The notes under the pieces: model-generated
Told to the model about the DNA's origin: nothing
Seen by the model: only the letters and a program-made list of their open reading frames with translations
Databases searched by the model: none
From: Ligilactobacillus saerimneri DSM 16049
GTDB lineage: Bacteria; Bacillota; Bacilli; Lactobacillales; Lactobacillaceae
DNA: 45,607 bases
Direction of reading: 5' to 3'
NCBI RefSeq assembly: GCF_000423265.1
Contig: NZ_AUHQ01000016.1
Coordinates: forward strand, 1 to 45,607
Program-made: the position numbers and the translations under genes
In this document: piece after piece, positions 18,080-27,447 of the stretch
Layout of the letters: every line of letters begins with the position of its first letter
Position numbering within the stretch: the stretch's first letter is position 1

Positions 18080-18108
18080 ATTTTAGCTTACTTATTATCT
18101 TACTGCAA
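18080..18108 (-). promoter_or_regulatory. dnaG: dnaG-rpoD promoter
   Basis: Minus-strand TTGCAG (18103-18108), exact 17-bp spacer, TAAAAT (18080-18085), about 80 bp before dnaG. The leader between them contains a short GGGG...CCCC inverted repeat (about 18028-18053). Confidence 0.65.
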
Positions 18109-18150
18109 GTCCTTTACTCAAAAATAAATTTCCCATTGCCTCTTAATTCT

Positions 18151-18178
18151 TTGCATCCCCAATGAAAACTGCTACAAT
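18151..18178 (+). promoter_or_regulatory. promoter of the MFS gene
   Basis: TTGCAT (18151-18156), 16-bp spacer, TACAAT (18173-18178) preceded by TGC (extended -10), about 40 bp before the start codon. It is divergent from the dnaG promoter. Confidence 0.6.
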
Positions 18179-18218
18179 TTTTATATTCTATTGTTAAGTA
18201 AAGGAGTGTTTGCACACA

Positions 18219-19427
18219 ATGTCCGCTCAGGAGAAGCCCATTTGGCAAAGAAATCTCTATGTTCTCTGGGTCAGCGTCTTTCTTGCCGGAATAGCTTTCT
18301 CAGAATTCAACCCTTTTCTCCCGCTTTTTATCAGTACATTAGGACACTTTTCGCACCGACTTTTGACTTTTTATTCAGGAATTGTTTATTCTGCTACCTT
18401 CATCGTCTCAGCTGCAACTGCCCCATTCTGGGGAAAACTGGCTGATAAAAAAGGGCGGAAACCGATGATTCTGCGTTCTGCTGCGGGGATGGCAGTTGTT
18501 ATTTTTCTAATGGGTTTAGTTACAAGCGTTTGGCAGCTAATCGCACTGCGCGCCTTTCAAGGCCTTTTTGCTGGTTTAGTCAGCAACTCTATCGCGCTAG
18601 TTGCAACTGAAACACCCAAGGCTCATAGCGGTAAGGCGCTAGGTAGTCTCACAGCATCACTTACTGGAGGCACATTACTTGGTCCCCTTCTAGGAGGAAC
18701 CCTTGCCTCTCTTTTTTCTTATCGAATGACCTTTTTTATCACTGGGGTAATTTTAGCTTCGATCTTTTTTATCATAGCTTTTTTTGTGCATGAGAATGAT
18801 TTCCATCCCGTTACAGAAAAGAAACTAAATTCTGTTCGTGGTGTTCTCAACGAATTACGTGCTCCCCGGGTAATCATTGGCTTACTTATCACAACTATGA
18901 TCATCCAGGCTACAAACTACTCTATTAATCCCATCGTTTCATTATACGTAAAGGACTTAATGAACGGTGCACACGGAGTTACCTTCGTTAGTGGGCTTGT
19001 TTCCGCTCTTCCTGGTCTAGCAACGATGTTAGTTGCTTCACGCTTTGGCGATTTGGGTGATCATATTGGTACTGCCAAAATCTTGATGCTCGGTTTTGTA
19101 ATGGCAACAGTCTTTTTCACTGCAACTGCTTTCGTTCATCATGTTTGGCAATTAGCCGTGTTGCGATTCTTAGTCGGTGTTTCTGACGCTACGATGCTTC
19201 CCCAGGTTCAAACCCTGCTAACTAAAAATACGCCCGCTAAAATCACCGGACGTATTTTCAGCTGGAATCAAAGTTTTCAGTACCTGGGTAACATCTGCGG
19301 GCCACTATTAGGTTCGGTTGTTTCGGGGACATTTGGTTATAGTGGTGTTTTCCTTTTTTCAGCATTACTAGTCGTTTTAAACATGGTTCTGTTCCGGCAA
19401 AATGTTTACCGCCACCAAACAAAATAA
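18219..19427 (+). CDS. MFS transporter, likely multidrug exporter
   Basis: A 402-residue major facilitator with about 12 hydrophobic segments, probably a proton-driven drug or metabolite exporter in the cell membrane. The loop 2-3 signature GKLADKKGRKPMILRS and a motif-C-like glycine-rich helix 5 (GSLTASLTGGTLLGPLLGG) point to the drug:H+ antiporter-1 group (NorA/PmrA-like). The substrate cannot be read from sequence. The ATG at 18219 is 12 bases after AAGGAG, rather far; a TTG at 18210 is an alternative. It stands alone on the plus strand between dnaG and glyS, which are usually adjacent in lactobacilli, so it looks like a lineage-specific insertion. Confidence 0.88.
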   Translation: MSAQEKPIWQRNLYVLWVSVFLAGIAFSEFNPFLPLFISTLGHFSHRLLTFYSGIVYSATFIVSAATAPFWGKLADKKGRKPMILRSAAGMAVVIFLMGLVTSVWQLIALRAFQGLFAGLVSNSIALVATETPKAHSGKALGSLTASLTGGTLLGPLLGGTLASLFSYRMTFFITGVILASIFFIIAFFVHENDFHPVTEKKLNSVRGVLNELRAPRVIIGLLITTMIIQATNYSINPIVSLYVKDLMNGAHGVTFVSGLVSALPGLATMLVASRFGDLGDHIGTAKILMLGFVMATVFFTATAFVHHVWQLAVLRFLVGVSDATMLPQVQTLLTKNTPAKITGRIFSWNQSFQYLGNICGPLLGSVVSGTFGYSGVFLFSALLVVLNMVLFRQNVYRHQTK

Positions 19428-19440
19428 ATTCTAGAAATAC

Positions 19441-19476
19441 AAAAAAGCAACGGTGATGAATACCCGTTGCTTTTTT
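19441..19476. terminator. bidirectional terminator between the MFS gene and glyS
   Basis: AAAAAAGCAACGG and its complement CCGTTGCTTTTTT with a ten-base loop. A-run before and T-run after let it serve both convergent genes. Confidence 0.9.
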
Positions 19477-19478
19477 CT

Positions 19479-21569
19479 TTACTTAACTTGAACTTCTTCT
19501 AGTGAACCGAATGAAGCAGTTAACGCTGCAATTTGTACTAACTGCGCTAAACGATTTTGCTTTACTGCTACATCGTCAACCATGATCATTGTTTCATCAA
19601 AATATGCATTAATTGCATCTTTTAGTGAATGTAGAGCATCAAATTGAGCAGCTAATGATTCAGTTGCATACCCAGTAGCTACATGTTCATATCGATCTGC
19701 CAACACCCGTTCACTTTCGTTTTCAAATAATGTTGGATCAATCTTTGTACTCATACCATCCTTGGACCCAGCTTTACTTGCTAAACGGGTAACCCGCGTC
19801 AAGGCTTCTACTGTATCTTTAAAATCAGTATCATCCTTGTGCGCCATCAGTACTTGTGCAGCTTGATCGACATGCACAAACGAATTGCTCTTATTGGCTA
19901 ACACAGCCATCAAAATATCACGCCGGTAATCAGTAGTATCAGCTAAGATCTGGTGTAACCGATCGAACAGGAAGCTCCGCACAGCAGTAGCCACTTTAGC
20001 TTCTGGTTGAATTTTAGTATACAAATCAGCTCTTTGTGCATACGCTTCTTGAATTGCTTCTTCTAATAACGGACCAGAAACTTCCCAATTATTTGCTAAA
20101 GCGATCCGGACAATCCCTGTCGCTTGACGGCGCAAGGCATATGGATCGTTGGACCCACTTGGAATCATTCCTGCAGCAAAGAATGCTTGAATACTATCGA
20201 TCTTATCAGCAATAGACAAGATGGCCCCCACTTTGGTTTGTGGCAGTTCACCTTCCGCTGAAATTGGCATGTATTGTTCACGAATAGCAGTAGCCACTTG
20301 GGAATCTTCTCCCATCAATTTGGCATAGATTTCACCCATGACCCCCTGCAACTCAGAAAATTCACCGACCATTTCAGTGACTAAGTCGAACTTGTAGATC
20401 TGAGCTGCTCGGTCTAAAGCAGTAAGCTCTGATTCCATCAAACCTAACTTCTTGCCCAGATAGCCAGCAATCAAGCGTACTCGTTCCATCTTTTGGGCAA
20501 TAGAACCAATCTTGTCATGGAACATTACATCCTGCAAACGACCAACATAATAAGCACTATCATGCTTTTGATCTTCTGCATAGAAGAAAGCTGCATCTTC
20601 AAGCCGTGCTGTCAACACTTTTTCGTTCCCGGCAATCACATTCTCTAAGTGATCGGTGTTCCCGTTACGCACGGAAACAAAGTTTGGCAGCAAATTACCG
20701 TTTTGATCTGTAACATAGAAGAAGCGTTGGTGATCTCGCATCGACGTGATGAGAACTTCATCTGGAATTTGAAGATATTGTTCTTTGAACGAACCCGCAA
20801 AAACTGTTGGCCATTCTACTAGATTATTGACTTCTTCCAGCAGGTCGTCTTCAACAACAATCTTCCAGTTGTTGGCCTGAGCAAGCTTTTCGATTTGCTG
20901 CACAATAGCATTTTTTCTCTCGTGTGCATCAACAATAACCTTTTCTTGGCGCAGTGCTTCCACATAAGCTGCTGGGTTAGCAATCGTTACAGGGTGCCCC
21001 AAGAATCGGTGTCCTTGTGATGTCCGACCGGTTGCAATATTCAAAATATTGAATGGAACTACTTCATCATCCAATAAAGCAACCAGCCATTTGATTGGGC
21101 GAACATATTCAAAGTCATTGGATCCCCACCGCATCATGGTTGGAAACTTGAGACTCATTGCCACATCCTTCATTCCTTGCAGAACTTCAGCAGCTGCCTT
21201 CCCAGGGATAAATTTCTTAGCATAAACATATTCTGTTCCCTTAAGCTCTTTAAAGAATAAGTCATCAACGGTTAACTTTTGGCCACGAGCAAATCCTTGA
21301 GCAGCTTTAGTCCAGTTGCCATCTGCATCCAGCGCAATCTTTTTGGATGGTCCTTTAGCTTCTTCTTCAATGTCATCTTGCTTATCAGCCAAACCAACCA
21401 CTTCAACTGCCAACCGACGCGGAGTTGAATATGTCTTGATTTCTGCAAAGGCTAAGCGCTGTTCTTTAAGAAAAGCCGCCGTCTTAGTTGCTAATTGGTT
21501 AACACTAGGAGTAACTACGTGGGCTGGTATTTCTTCCAGGCCAATTTCAAGTAAAAATGTATGTGTCAT
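19479..21569 (-). CDS. glyS: glycyl-tRNA synthetase beta subunit
   Basis: Beta chain of the heterotetrameric bacterial glycyl-tRNA synthetase; it binds tRNA-Gly and carries the anticodon-binding C-terminal domain. The 696-residue length and N-terminal FLLEIGLEEIPAHVV are characteristic, as are MRWGSNDFEYVRPIKWLVAL and the HD-like region FYAEDQKHD. The ATG at 21569 lies four bases after glyQ, with GGAGGAG inside the end of glyQ. Its expression is under the T-box leader upstream of glyQ. Confidence 0.97.
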   Translation of the reverse strand: MTHTFLLEIGLEEIPAHVVTPSVNQLATKTAAFLKEQRLAFAEIKTYSTPRRLAVEVVGLADKQDDIEEEAKGPSKKIALDADGNWTKAAQGFARGQKLTVDDLFFKELKGTEYVYAKKFIPGKAAAEVLQGMKDVAMSLKFPTMMRWGSNDFEYVRPIKWLVALLDDEVVPFNILNIATGRTSQGHRFLGHPVTIANPAAYVEALRQEKVIVDAHERKNAIVQQIEKLAQANNWKIVVEDDLLEEVNNLVEWPTVFAGSFKEQYLQIPDEVLITSMRDHQRFFYVTDQNGNLLPNFVSVRNGNTDHLENVIAGNEKVLTARLEDAAFFYAEDQKHDSAYYVGRLQDVMFHDKIGSIAQKMERVRLIAGYLGKKLGLMESELTALDRAAQIYKFDLVTEMVGEFSELQGVMGEIYAKLMGEDSQVATAIREQYMPISAEGELPQTKVGAILSIADKIDSIQAFFAAGMIPSGSNDPYALRRQATGIVRIALANNWEVSGPLLEEAIQEAYAQRADLYTKIQPEAKVATAVRSFLFDRLHQILADTTDYRRDILMAVLANKSNSFVHVDQAAQVLMAHKDDTDFKDTVEALTRVTRLASKAGSKDGMSTKIDPTLFENESERVLADRYEHVATGYATESLAAQFDALHSLKDAINAYFDETMIMVDDVAVKQNRLAQLVQIAALTASFGSLEEVQVK

Positions 21570-21573
21570 TTTA

Positions 21574-22494
21574 TTACTTCTCCTCCTTTAACAATTCTGC
21601 TCTGAGCTTTTCATCTTTAATTAATGGGAAACCTAATTTCTTACGTTCTGCCACAAATACTTTGGCAACAGAACGAGCCATATTCCGAATTCGGGAAAGA
21701 TATCCAGCCCGTTCTGTAACTGAAACAGCCCCCCGTGCATCTAACAAGTTAAACGTATGGCTACATTTCAAAATATAATCATATGCTGGGTGCACTAATC
21801 CATTTTCCAATTGGCGCTTAGCTTCCTTTTCATACACATCAAACAGTTTCAACAACATGTCCTGGTTACTTTCTTCAAATGAATACTTGGATTGTTCGTA
21901 TTCAGGTTCTTTGAAGATATCACCGTACTTAACACCATCAGCCCATTCTAGTTCAAAGACATTGTTAACATCTTGAATATATGAAGATAAGCGTTCTAGT
22001 CCATATGTTACTTCGGCTGCAACAGGTTTAACTTCTAAACCACCCACTTGTTGGAAATAAGTGAACTGTGTGATTTCCATTCCATCAAGCCACACTTCCC
22101 AACCAACACCAGCACAACCCATTGATGGGTTCTCCCAGTTATCTTCAACAAAGCGGATATCATGTTCCAGCGGTTCAATCCCTAAAGCGCGTAAGCTATC
22201 TAAGTATAGCTCTTGGATATTACTTGGTGATGGCTTCATTAACACTTGGAATTGGTGGTGCTGATACAAACGGTTAGGATTCTCACCATAACGTCCATCA
22301 GCTGGACGCCGTGAAGGTTCAACATATGCCACGTTCCATGGTTCTGGTCCAATTGCCCGCAAAAAAGTATACGGACTCATCGTTCCCGCGCCCTTTTCAG
22401 TGTCGTATGATTGCATCAACATACAACCCTGTTGGGCCCAAAATTCTTGCAAAGTCAAAATGGTGTCTTGCAAAGTTAATTTTTTCTTTGTCAT
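21574..22494 (-). CDS. glyQ: glycyl-tRNA synthetase alpha subunit
   Basis: Alpha (catalytic) chain of glycyl-tRNA synthetase, a class II enzyme that activates glycine. The 306-residue protein starts with [20 protein letters not shown] and holds the class II motifs around [21 protein letters not shown] and [20 protein letters not shown]. The ATG at 22494 follows GGAGC by six bases; the longer upstream frame runs into the leader and is rejected. First gene of glyQ-glyS behind a T-box. Confidence 0.97.
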   Translation of the reverse strand: MTKKKLTLQDTILTLQEFWAQQGCMLMQSYDTEKGAGTMSPYTFLRAIGPEPWNVAYVEPSRRPADGRYGENPNRLYQHHQFQVLMKPSPSNIQELYLDSLRALGIEPLEHDIRFVEDNWENPSMGCAGVGWEVWLDGMEITQFTYFQQVGGLEVKPVAAEVTYGLERLSSYIQDVNNVFELEWADGVKYGDIFKEPEYEQSKYSFEESNQDMLLKLFDVYEKEAKRQLENGLVHPAYDYILKCSHTFNLLDARGAVSVTERAGYLSRIRNMARSVAKVFVAERKKLGFPLIKDEKLRAELLKEEK

Positions 22495-22544
22495 TTCAAA
22501 GCTCCTTATCTTAAATAATTCGAAACTGACATTTATGACGCCAT

Positions 22545-22740
22545 AAAAAAAGCCTATGCGACACAAATGCCACATAGGGACGATTTCGAAAATCGCGGTT
22601 CCACCCTACTTCTAGGATTACCTAGCAACTTAATTCGATAAAGCTCCGAAAGTGCCAATCATTAAGGTCCAGGATCTGCTCTCACCAACCAGACTCGCTT
22701 TGCCCTTTACCAAAATGTCCTCTTTCATCATTGCTTCTTT
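22545..22740 (-). promoter_or_regulatory. glycine T-box riboswitch leader
   Basis: A tRNA-sensing leader for glyQ-glyS. The T-box core AGGGTGGAACCGCG is at 22594-22607. The terminator hairpin uses arms 22553-22563/22568-22578 and ends with seven T (22545-22551). Stem I has the GGTTGGTGAGAGC-like distal region and a basal helix GAAAG/CTTTC framing the specifier GGC, a glycine codon. Uncharged tRNA-Gly is expected to stabilise the antiterminator. Confidence 0.9.
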
Positions 22741-22755
22741 AATATTATAAACCTA

Positions 22756-22784
22756 AGGATAGTCTAGCCATTATCATTTGTCAA
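22756..22784 (-). promoter_or_regulatory. glyQ: glyQ-glyS promoter
   Basis: Minus-strand consensus TTGACA (22779-22784), 17-bp spacer, TATCCT (22756-22761), just ahead of the T-box leader. Confidence 0.7.
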
Positions 22785-22811
22785 TAACTCCAGCCACTTA
22801 ATTCTTACACA

Positions 22812-23615
22812 TTAATCCGTGGTATTGTTCTTTGTGCGTGGTGCAAGTGGTCGGATGTGAGTTCGCATCAACTTACTCAAAAAACGTTTAGCCGGAATAT
22901 AGATTCCTACCATGTCATAATAAATCTGGTCCAAAGCATGGTGTAGATCTGCTTTTGTTTCTGGGCGGACTCGAATTGCAGACACCTTATGCAGATTAAC
23001 CGCAGCTAAACGTTGCATAAAAAGTACAGTTCTTGGCGTTAAATGGAGGCGATTAGGATCTAGTTGCCAATGCCGTTGGCACAAAAGCCCCCCATATTCT
23101 TCAGAAAAATCCATTGGTCGATCATTTTGCTGACAAATTACACAATGTTTTAACTCCGGTTGAACCCCAAACAGTTGCAACATTTGTAACTCGATGACGC
23201 TAGTTATGATTAAAGGATCTAATCCTTGATTGATCAAAAACAGGGCTTGCTCAATAGTTGCGTACCATTTGATGGCTAATTGGTCATCATCACCAAAAGC
23301 CACCCGACTTAATTCCAAAATGTAGGTTGCATATGCATTTAGGGTAATGTCTTCTACAATGTTCTGATACTGTTCAGCATCAGATACGTTAGTGATAAAC
23401 GATAACCCAGTAGTACTAATATCCCCAATATAGGTTGCCTTCGTGAAGGGAATAATACCTGCTCCCCATTTAAATCCACGTTTACGAACTCCACGCACAA
23501 AGAAGGTTTTGAATCCGAATGATGACGTCAGAATACGTACTAGCATATCACGTTCTTTATAATTTTTCCGTGATACTACAATACCTGTAAATGTTTGTCC
23601 GCGGAAAAGTGCCAT
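22812..23615 (-). CDS. recO: DNA repair protein RecO
   Basis: RecO, which with RecR and RecF loads RecA on single-stranded gaps. The 267-residue protein has an N-terminal OB fold (FTGIVVSRKNYKERDMLVRILT, residues 8-30), a helical middle and a four-cysteine-like zinc segment CVICQQ...LLCQRH (about 145-170). The ATG at 23615 follows GGAGGG; an upstream frame to 23633 adds six residues covering that site. Follows era after a weak terminator-like hairpin. Confidence 0.94.
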   Translation of the reverse strand: MALFRGQTFTGIVVSRKNYKERDMLVRILTSSFGFKTFFVRGVRKRGFKWGAGIIPFTKATYIGDISTTGLSFITNVSDAEQYQNIVEDITLNAYATYILELSRVAFGDDDQLAIKWYATIEQALFLINQGLDPLIITSVIELQMLQLFGVQPELKHCVICQQNDRPMDFSEEYGGLLCQRHWQLDPNRLHLTPRTVLFMQRLAAVNLHKVSAIRVRPETKADLHHALDQIYYDMVGIYIPAKRFLSKLMRTHIRPLAPRTKNNTTD

Positions 23616-23634
23616 GATACCCTCCATTCCCAAA

Positions 23635-23663
23635 TAAAAAAGGGAAGTTTTTCTGACTTACCC
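23635..23663 (-). terminator. hairpin with T-run between era and recO
   Basis: Minus-strand GGGTAAGT pairs with ACTTCCC (one bulged base) and is followed by six T. It may partly reduce transcription into recO. Confidence 0.5.
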
Positions 23664-23673
23664 TAATAAACTA

Positions 23674-24576
23674 TCAATAGTCGTCTTGCTTGTACCCGAA
23701 AGCTGCTAAATCTGCTTGCTTATCTTTCCAGTTAGGCTGGACTTTAACCCAAAGCTCCAAATAGACTTTGTCTCCTAGCATTCGTTCAATATCTTTTCGA
23801 GCCTGAGTCCCGATTTGGCGGAGCATTTTACCGCCTTTTCCGATAATGATGCCCTTTTGACTTTTGCGTTCAACAATTACTGTCGCCTGGACCAAAACTT
23901 TTTCATCATCTTCTCGTCTGATTCGTTCAACCACCACTGCAACTGAGTGTGGAACTTCTTCTCGGGTAAATTCCAATACTTTTTCCCGAATTAACTCTCC
24001 AGCAATGAACCGCTCAGGGTGGTCAGTAATCTGATCACTTGGATAATACTGTGGTCCTTCTGGTAAATCGGCTATTAACTGTTGAATCAGTTCTGGAACA
24101 TTATTACCATTCAATGCCGAAATAGGAAAAACATCTTTGTACTCAAGACTATCGCGATAATCATCCATAATTTCAAGTAGATGGTCTGGATGTACTTGAT
24201 CAATTTTGTTGATAATCAAATAGATCGGTTTCTTAACATCTTTAAGGCGGTTGATAATAAAATCATCACCTCGCCCACGTTTTTGGGTTGCATTAACCAT
24301 AAACATCACTGCATCCACTTCATTTAAAGTCGATAGAGCAGAATCAACCATAAAGTCCCCTAAACGACTGTGGGGCTTATGGATACCAGGAGTATCAATA
24401 AACACAATTTGTGCATCGTCCGTGGTATAAATTCCCTGAATCTTATTCCGGGTGGTTTGTGGTTTGTCGCTCATAATGGCAATTTTATCGCCTACCGCAC
24501 GATTTAAAAATGTGGATTTACCAACATTAGGACGCCCTACAATAGCAATAAATCCTGAATGAAAATTGTTTTCCAA
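23674..24576 (-). CDS. era: GTPase Era (TTG start)
   Basis: Essential GTPase that binds the 3' end of 16S rRNA and assists 30S ribosome assembly. The 300-residue protein has G1 GRPNVGKS (14-21), G3 DTPGIHKP, G4 NKID, and a C-terminal KH domain with [20 protein letters not shown]. The start is TTG at 24576 with AGGAGG seven bases upstream, matching the normal Era length; a longer frame to 24648 would overlap dgkA and has no site. Standard ybeY-dgkA-era-recO order. Confidence 0.96.
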   Translation of the reverse strand: MENNFHSGFIAIVGRPNVGKSTFLNRAVGDKIAIMSDKPQTTRNKIQGIYTTDDAQIVFIDTPGIHKPHSRLGDFMVDSALSTLNEVDAVMFMVNATQKRGRGDDFIINRLKDVKKPIYLIINKIDQVHPDHLLEIMDDYRDSLEYKDVFPISALNGNNVPELIQQLIADLPEGPQYYPSDQITDHPERFIAGELIREKVLEFTREEVPHSVAVVVERIRREDDEKVLVQATVIVERKSQKGIIIGKGGKMLRQIGTQARKDIERMLGDKVYLELWVKVQPNWKDKQADLAAFGYKQDDY

Positions 24577-24587
24577 ATTTTTTCCTC

Positions 24588-24986
24588 CTAAAGTATCTGT
24601 ATGAGTTTTGGCCCTAAAATTACGATTCCGATAATCGTTGCTAGCCAAGCAGTTAGTAATACTAAACCTGCTGCCATATCTTTAGCTTTTTTGGCTAAGG
24701 GATGATAGCGGTCACCTGTTGCCAAATCAACAATATTCTCAATAGTTGAATTTAAAATCTCGGCTCCCAAAACCATGAAAATCACTAATAATAGCCACAA
24801 GCCTTCTTGCCATGACAGTCGCAAATAAGTTGTTAGAACTAAAACTACTAAAGCCGACCAACAATGAAAGCGGAAATTTCGTTCTTCTTGGTAAACTGTT
24901 ACCAGACCCGCCATAGCATGAATCACAGCTTGATAAAAATGACGGTTTTGCCAACGTGAACGTTTTTTTCTATCTTTTAAGGCCAT
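24588..24986 (-). CDS. dgkA: diacylglycerol/undecaprenol kinase
   Basis: Small integral-membrane lipid kinase of the DgkA family; Gram-positive members phosphorylate undecaprenol for cell-wall carrier recycling. The 132-residue protein has an amphipathic N-terminus, three membrane helices (about 30-48, 52-72, 105-128) and the active-site motif [13 protein letters not shown] with the metal-binding Glu and Asn. I chose the ATG at 24986, which overlaps ybeY by 17 bp; the GAGGAG site is 13 bases away, longer than usual. Confidence 0.92.
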   Translation of the reverse strand: MALKDRKKRSRWQNRHFYQAVIHAMAGLVTVYQEERNFRFHCWSALVVLVLTTYLRLSWQEGLWLLLVIFMVLGAEILNSTIENIVDLATGDRYHPLAKKAKDMAAGLVLLTAWLATIIGIVILGPKLIQIL

Positions 24987-25449
24987 AACCGCTAAGAATC
25001 TCCTCTTGCAATCCAAACATTTTCTTTTCGTCTTCCGCCCGCATGTGATCGTAACCATTTAGATGTAAAAAACCATGAACCAAGAGAAAGCCTAGTTCAC
25101 GATCTTGTGAGTGCCCTAAGTATTCCGCTTGTTCAACGACTTTATCCATTGAAACCATCAAGTCACCTAAACTCTGGGGAATTTCATTTTTTAATTCATC
25201 CGGAATAATAATTGGCAATTCATTCGGATCCTCTTCTTCCATTGCAAAACTGATAACATCAGTCGGTTTGTCAACTCCGCGATACTCTTTGTTTATCTGA
25301 TGAATATGTTCATTATCCATTAGAGTGACCGCTAACTCAATATTATCTGGTAGGTGTAAATAGTCAGCTGCATACCGCAAAATATGATCAGCTAGTTCCA
25401 TTTGATGAGGAGATACTTGTTTTGTTTCATCATAAATCGTTAATTCCAT
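24970..25449 (-). CDS. ybeY: endoribonuclease YbeY
   Basis: Zinc-dependent endoribonuclease for 16S rRNA 3' maturation and ribosome quality control. The 159-residue protein has the metal motif HGFLHLNGYDH (His125, His129, His135) and the upstream TDVISFAMEE segment. It starts immediately after the phoH stop, as in most Firmicutes, and overlaps dgkA. Confidence 0.96.
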   Translation of the reverse strand: MELTIYDETKQVSPHQMELADHILRYAADYLHLPDNIELAVTLMDNEHIHQINKEYRGVDKPTDVISFAMEEEDPNELPIIIPDELKNEIPQSLGDLMVSMDKVVEQAEYLGHSQDRELGFLLVHGFLHLNGYDHMRAEDEKKMFGLQEEILSGYGLKR

Positions 25450-26436
25450 TTAATTCTCCTTTGTTCCCTGGGCATTTGTGGGGCGAGAATATGCCCGAAT
25501 GATTTCAGAAACCACAGGATGCCGCACTACATCAGCTGCATCAAAATTAATAAAGGCAATGTGTGGTAACCCTGTTAAAATCCGCTGTGCATCAATTAAC
25601 CCACTTTGCTTATGTCCCTTAGGCAAGTCAATTTGGGATGGATCACCGTTGACGACCATCTTGGAGCCAAAACCTAAACGTGTTAAAAACATCTTCATTT
25701 GGGCCCGTGTTGTATTCTGCGCCTCATCTAAAAGCACAAATGCATTTTCTAAAGTCCGTCCCCGCATATATGCCAAAGGTGCAATTTCGATTGTTCCCCT
25801 TTCAATCAAACGTTCCGTATGTTCAACTCCCAAAATAGCATGTAACGCATCATATATTGGACGTAAATATGGATCGACCTTCTCTTTTAGATCACCTGGC
25901 AGAAAACCCAACGACTCCCCAGCTTCGACTGCGGGTCGCGTCAGGATCAAACGTTCCACTTGATTTTTCTTTAAGGCCGCCACCGCCATTACAACTGCTA
26001 AGTATGTCTTACCAGTCCCTGCCGGCCCAATCCCAAACGTCAAATCGTTACTCTTGATAGCCTGAACATACTGCCGTTGACTATAATTCTTTACCCGAAT
26101 TGACCGTCGTCTAGCGTCCTTGATTAAAACATCTGTATAAAGGTCTTGAAAGTATTGTAAAGTCCCGCGGTCAGCCATTTTCATTGCTGATACAATGTCA
26201 GGACTACTGATGCTGATACCGTTATGTAGCAGTTTCACTAATTCATCGAGTACTCTGCCAGTCTTTTGGACATCTTCTTGGTCACCTGTAATTCTAATCA
26301 CTTCACCAAAGGGATTGAGAATGACATTATTTCCTTCTTCCAGCAGACGCAAATAATCGTTGTTGATCCCAAATAATACGGCTTGATCATCAATATTATT
26401 TAAGCGATATTCAATTTCAAATTGCTTGTCTGTCAA
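25450..26436 (-). CDS. phoH: PhoH-like ATPase (TTG start)
   Basis: PhoH/YbeZ-family P-loop NTPase, a likely RNA helicase-type partner of YbeY. The 328-residue protein has an N-terminal KH-like domain (about 30-75), Walker A GPAGTGKT (137-144) and Walker B FVLLDEAQNTT. The start is TTG at 26436, eight bases after AAAGGAG; an in-frame GTG at 26457 has no site. An extended -10 promoter lies 40-50 bp upstream. Confidence 0.94.
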   Translation of the reverse strand: MTDKQFEIEYRLNNIDDQAVLFGINNDYLRLLEEGNNVILNPFGEVIRITGDQEDVQKTGRVLDELVKLLHNGISISSPDIVSAMKMADRGTLQYFQDLYTDVLIKDARRRSIRVKNYSQRQYVQAIKSNDLTFGIGPAGTGKTYLAVVMAVAALKKNQVERLILTRPAVEAGESLGFLPGDLKEKVDPYLRPIYDALHAILGVEHTERLIERGTIEIAPLAYMRGRTLENAFVLLDEAQNTTRAQMKMFLTRLGFGSKMVVNGDPSQIDLPKGHKQSGLIDAQRILTGLPHIAFINFDAADVVRHPVVSEIIRAYSRPTNAQGTKEN

Positions 26437-26471
26437 ATTGCCGTCTCCTTTGTGCACATTTAGTAAATTAT

Positions 26472-26480
26472 ATTATACCA
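26472..26480 (-). promoter_or_regulatory. phoH: extended -10 promoter of phoH
   Basis: Minus-strand TGG followed by consensus TATAAT (26472-26477). No good -35 is present, as expected for extended -10 promoters. Confidence 0.5.
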
Positions 26481-26550
26481 TTGCATGTATACTTTAGCAT
26501 ATTATCAGGCACATCGTTTAAAGCTGATAAGCTTTGACAAAGCAATAAAC

Positions 26551-26584
26551 AAAAAAACGTATGTACCCTCGTGGTACACACGTT
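26551..26584 (-). terminator. terminator of rpsU-yqeY
   Basis: ACGTGTGTACC pairs with GGTACATACGT around a five-base loop, followed by seven T on the minus strand. Confidence 0.88.
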
Positions 26585-26607
26585 CTTTAATTCAACTACT
26601 AGTCTTA

Positions 26608-27051
26608 TTAGTGTAATAATTCTTTGACAGTTGAGTTAACCAGCTTGCCATCAGCCTTACCCTTAAGTTTCGGCATTACGGCACCCATGACTTTACCAAA
26701 ATCAGCCTTGGAAGTAGCACCAATTTCTTCAATGGTTGTTTGAACAACTTCCTTAACTTCTTCTGCACTTAATTGTGCTGGCATATACTTTTGAACGATC
26801 TTAATCTCGTTCTTAAGCTTTTCTACGGTTTCATCACGTCCAGCTTCTTCGAATTCTTGGAGCGAATCCTTGCGCTGTTTCAACTCATGGGAAAGAACAC
26901 TAATCTCTTCATCAGCAGAAAGATCATGTCCTAGGTTGATCTCTTCGTTAGCAACCGCAGCTTTCAGCATACGTACTGTGCTCAATGTAGCCTTATCTTT
27001 GGCCTTCATTGCAGCAATCATATCTTTTTGTAATGAATCCTTTAAACTCAT
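26608..27051 (-). CDS. yqeY: YqeY/GatB-like protein
   Basis: A 147-residue protein of the YqeY family, homologous to the C-terminal domain of GatB (tRNA amidotransferase); its own role is uncertain. The N-terminal helical part (MSLKDSLQKDMIAAMKAKDK) and the C-terminal GatB-like tail (DFGKVMGAVMPKLKGKADGKLVN) are visible. The ATG at 27051 follows AGGAGG; a GTG one codon upstream is also possible. Pairing with rpsU is conserved in Firmicutes. Confidence 0.92.
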   Translation of the reverse strand: MSLKDSLQKDMIAAMKAKDKATLSTVRMLKAAVANEEINLGHDLSADEEISVLSHELKQRKDSLQEFEEAGRDETVEKLKNEIKIVQKYMPAQLSAEEVKEVVQTTIEEIGATSKADFGKVMGAVMPKLKGKADGKLVNSTVKELLH

Positions 27052-27072
27052 CACATTAGCCTCCTCTAGAAA

Positions 27073-27258
27073 CTAGAAACGACGCTTGTTCTTACGTTTT
27101 CTGGCTGCTTCTGACTTTTTCTTACGCTTTACGCTTGGTTTTTCGTAGAATTCACGTTTGCGGTATTCGCGCAAAGTACCTGTTCTTGAAACGGAACGTT
27201 TGAAGCGACGAAGAGCGTCATCAAGAGATTCGTTTTTACGAACGACTGTTTTTGACAT
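27073..27258 (-). CDS. rpsU: 30S ribosomal protein S21
   Basis: Small-subunit ribosomal protein S21, 61 residues and strongly basic at the C-terminus ([17 protein letters not shown]). N-terminal [20 protein letters not shown] is the family signature. Strong GGAGGGAGGG ribosome site and a near-consensus promoter upstream. It is the last host housekeeping gene before the prophage region. Confidence 0.97.
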   Translation of the reverse strand: MSKTVVRKNESLDDALRRFKRSVSRTGTLREYRKREFYEKPSVKRKKKSEAARKRKNKRRF

Positions 27259-27335
27259 TGTGTTTCCCTCCCTCCGAGCTTAAATGTAACCGTTATAAAT
27301 GCAAAAAATAGCATAAATATCAACAGTTCTTATAC

Positions 27336-27364
27336 ATTATAACGAATGCTATATAAGACGTCAA
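27336..27364 (-). promoter_or_regulatory. rpsU: rpsU-yqeY promoter
   Basis: Minus-strand TTGACG (27359-27364), 17-bp spacer, consensus TATAAT (27336-27341); leader about 70 bp. Confidence 0.8.
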
Positions 27365-27447
27365 TAAACACTTTAGCTAAAATTTACCATTCTCCATTTA
27401 TCATGATCATTAGCACATTACCCATCATGACTAGGCGATCCAATTAC

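Noticed and set aside
25478-25963. 161-codon plus-strand frame opposite phoH
   Set aside because: Antisense shadow of the conserved PhoH ATPase core; no ribosome site, unlikely composition rich in Ser, Arg and Cys.
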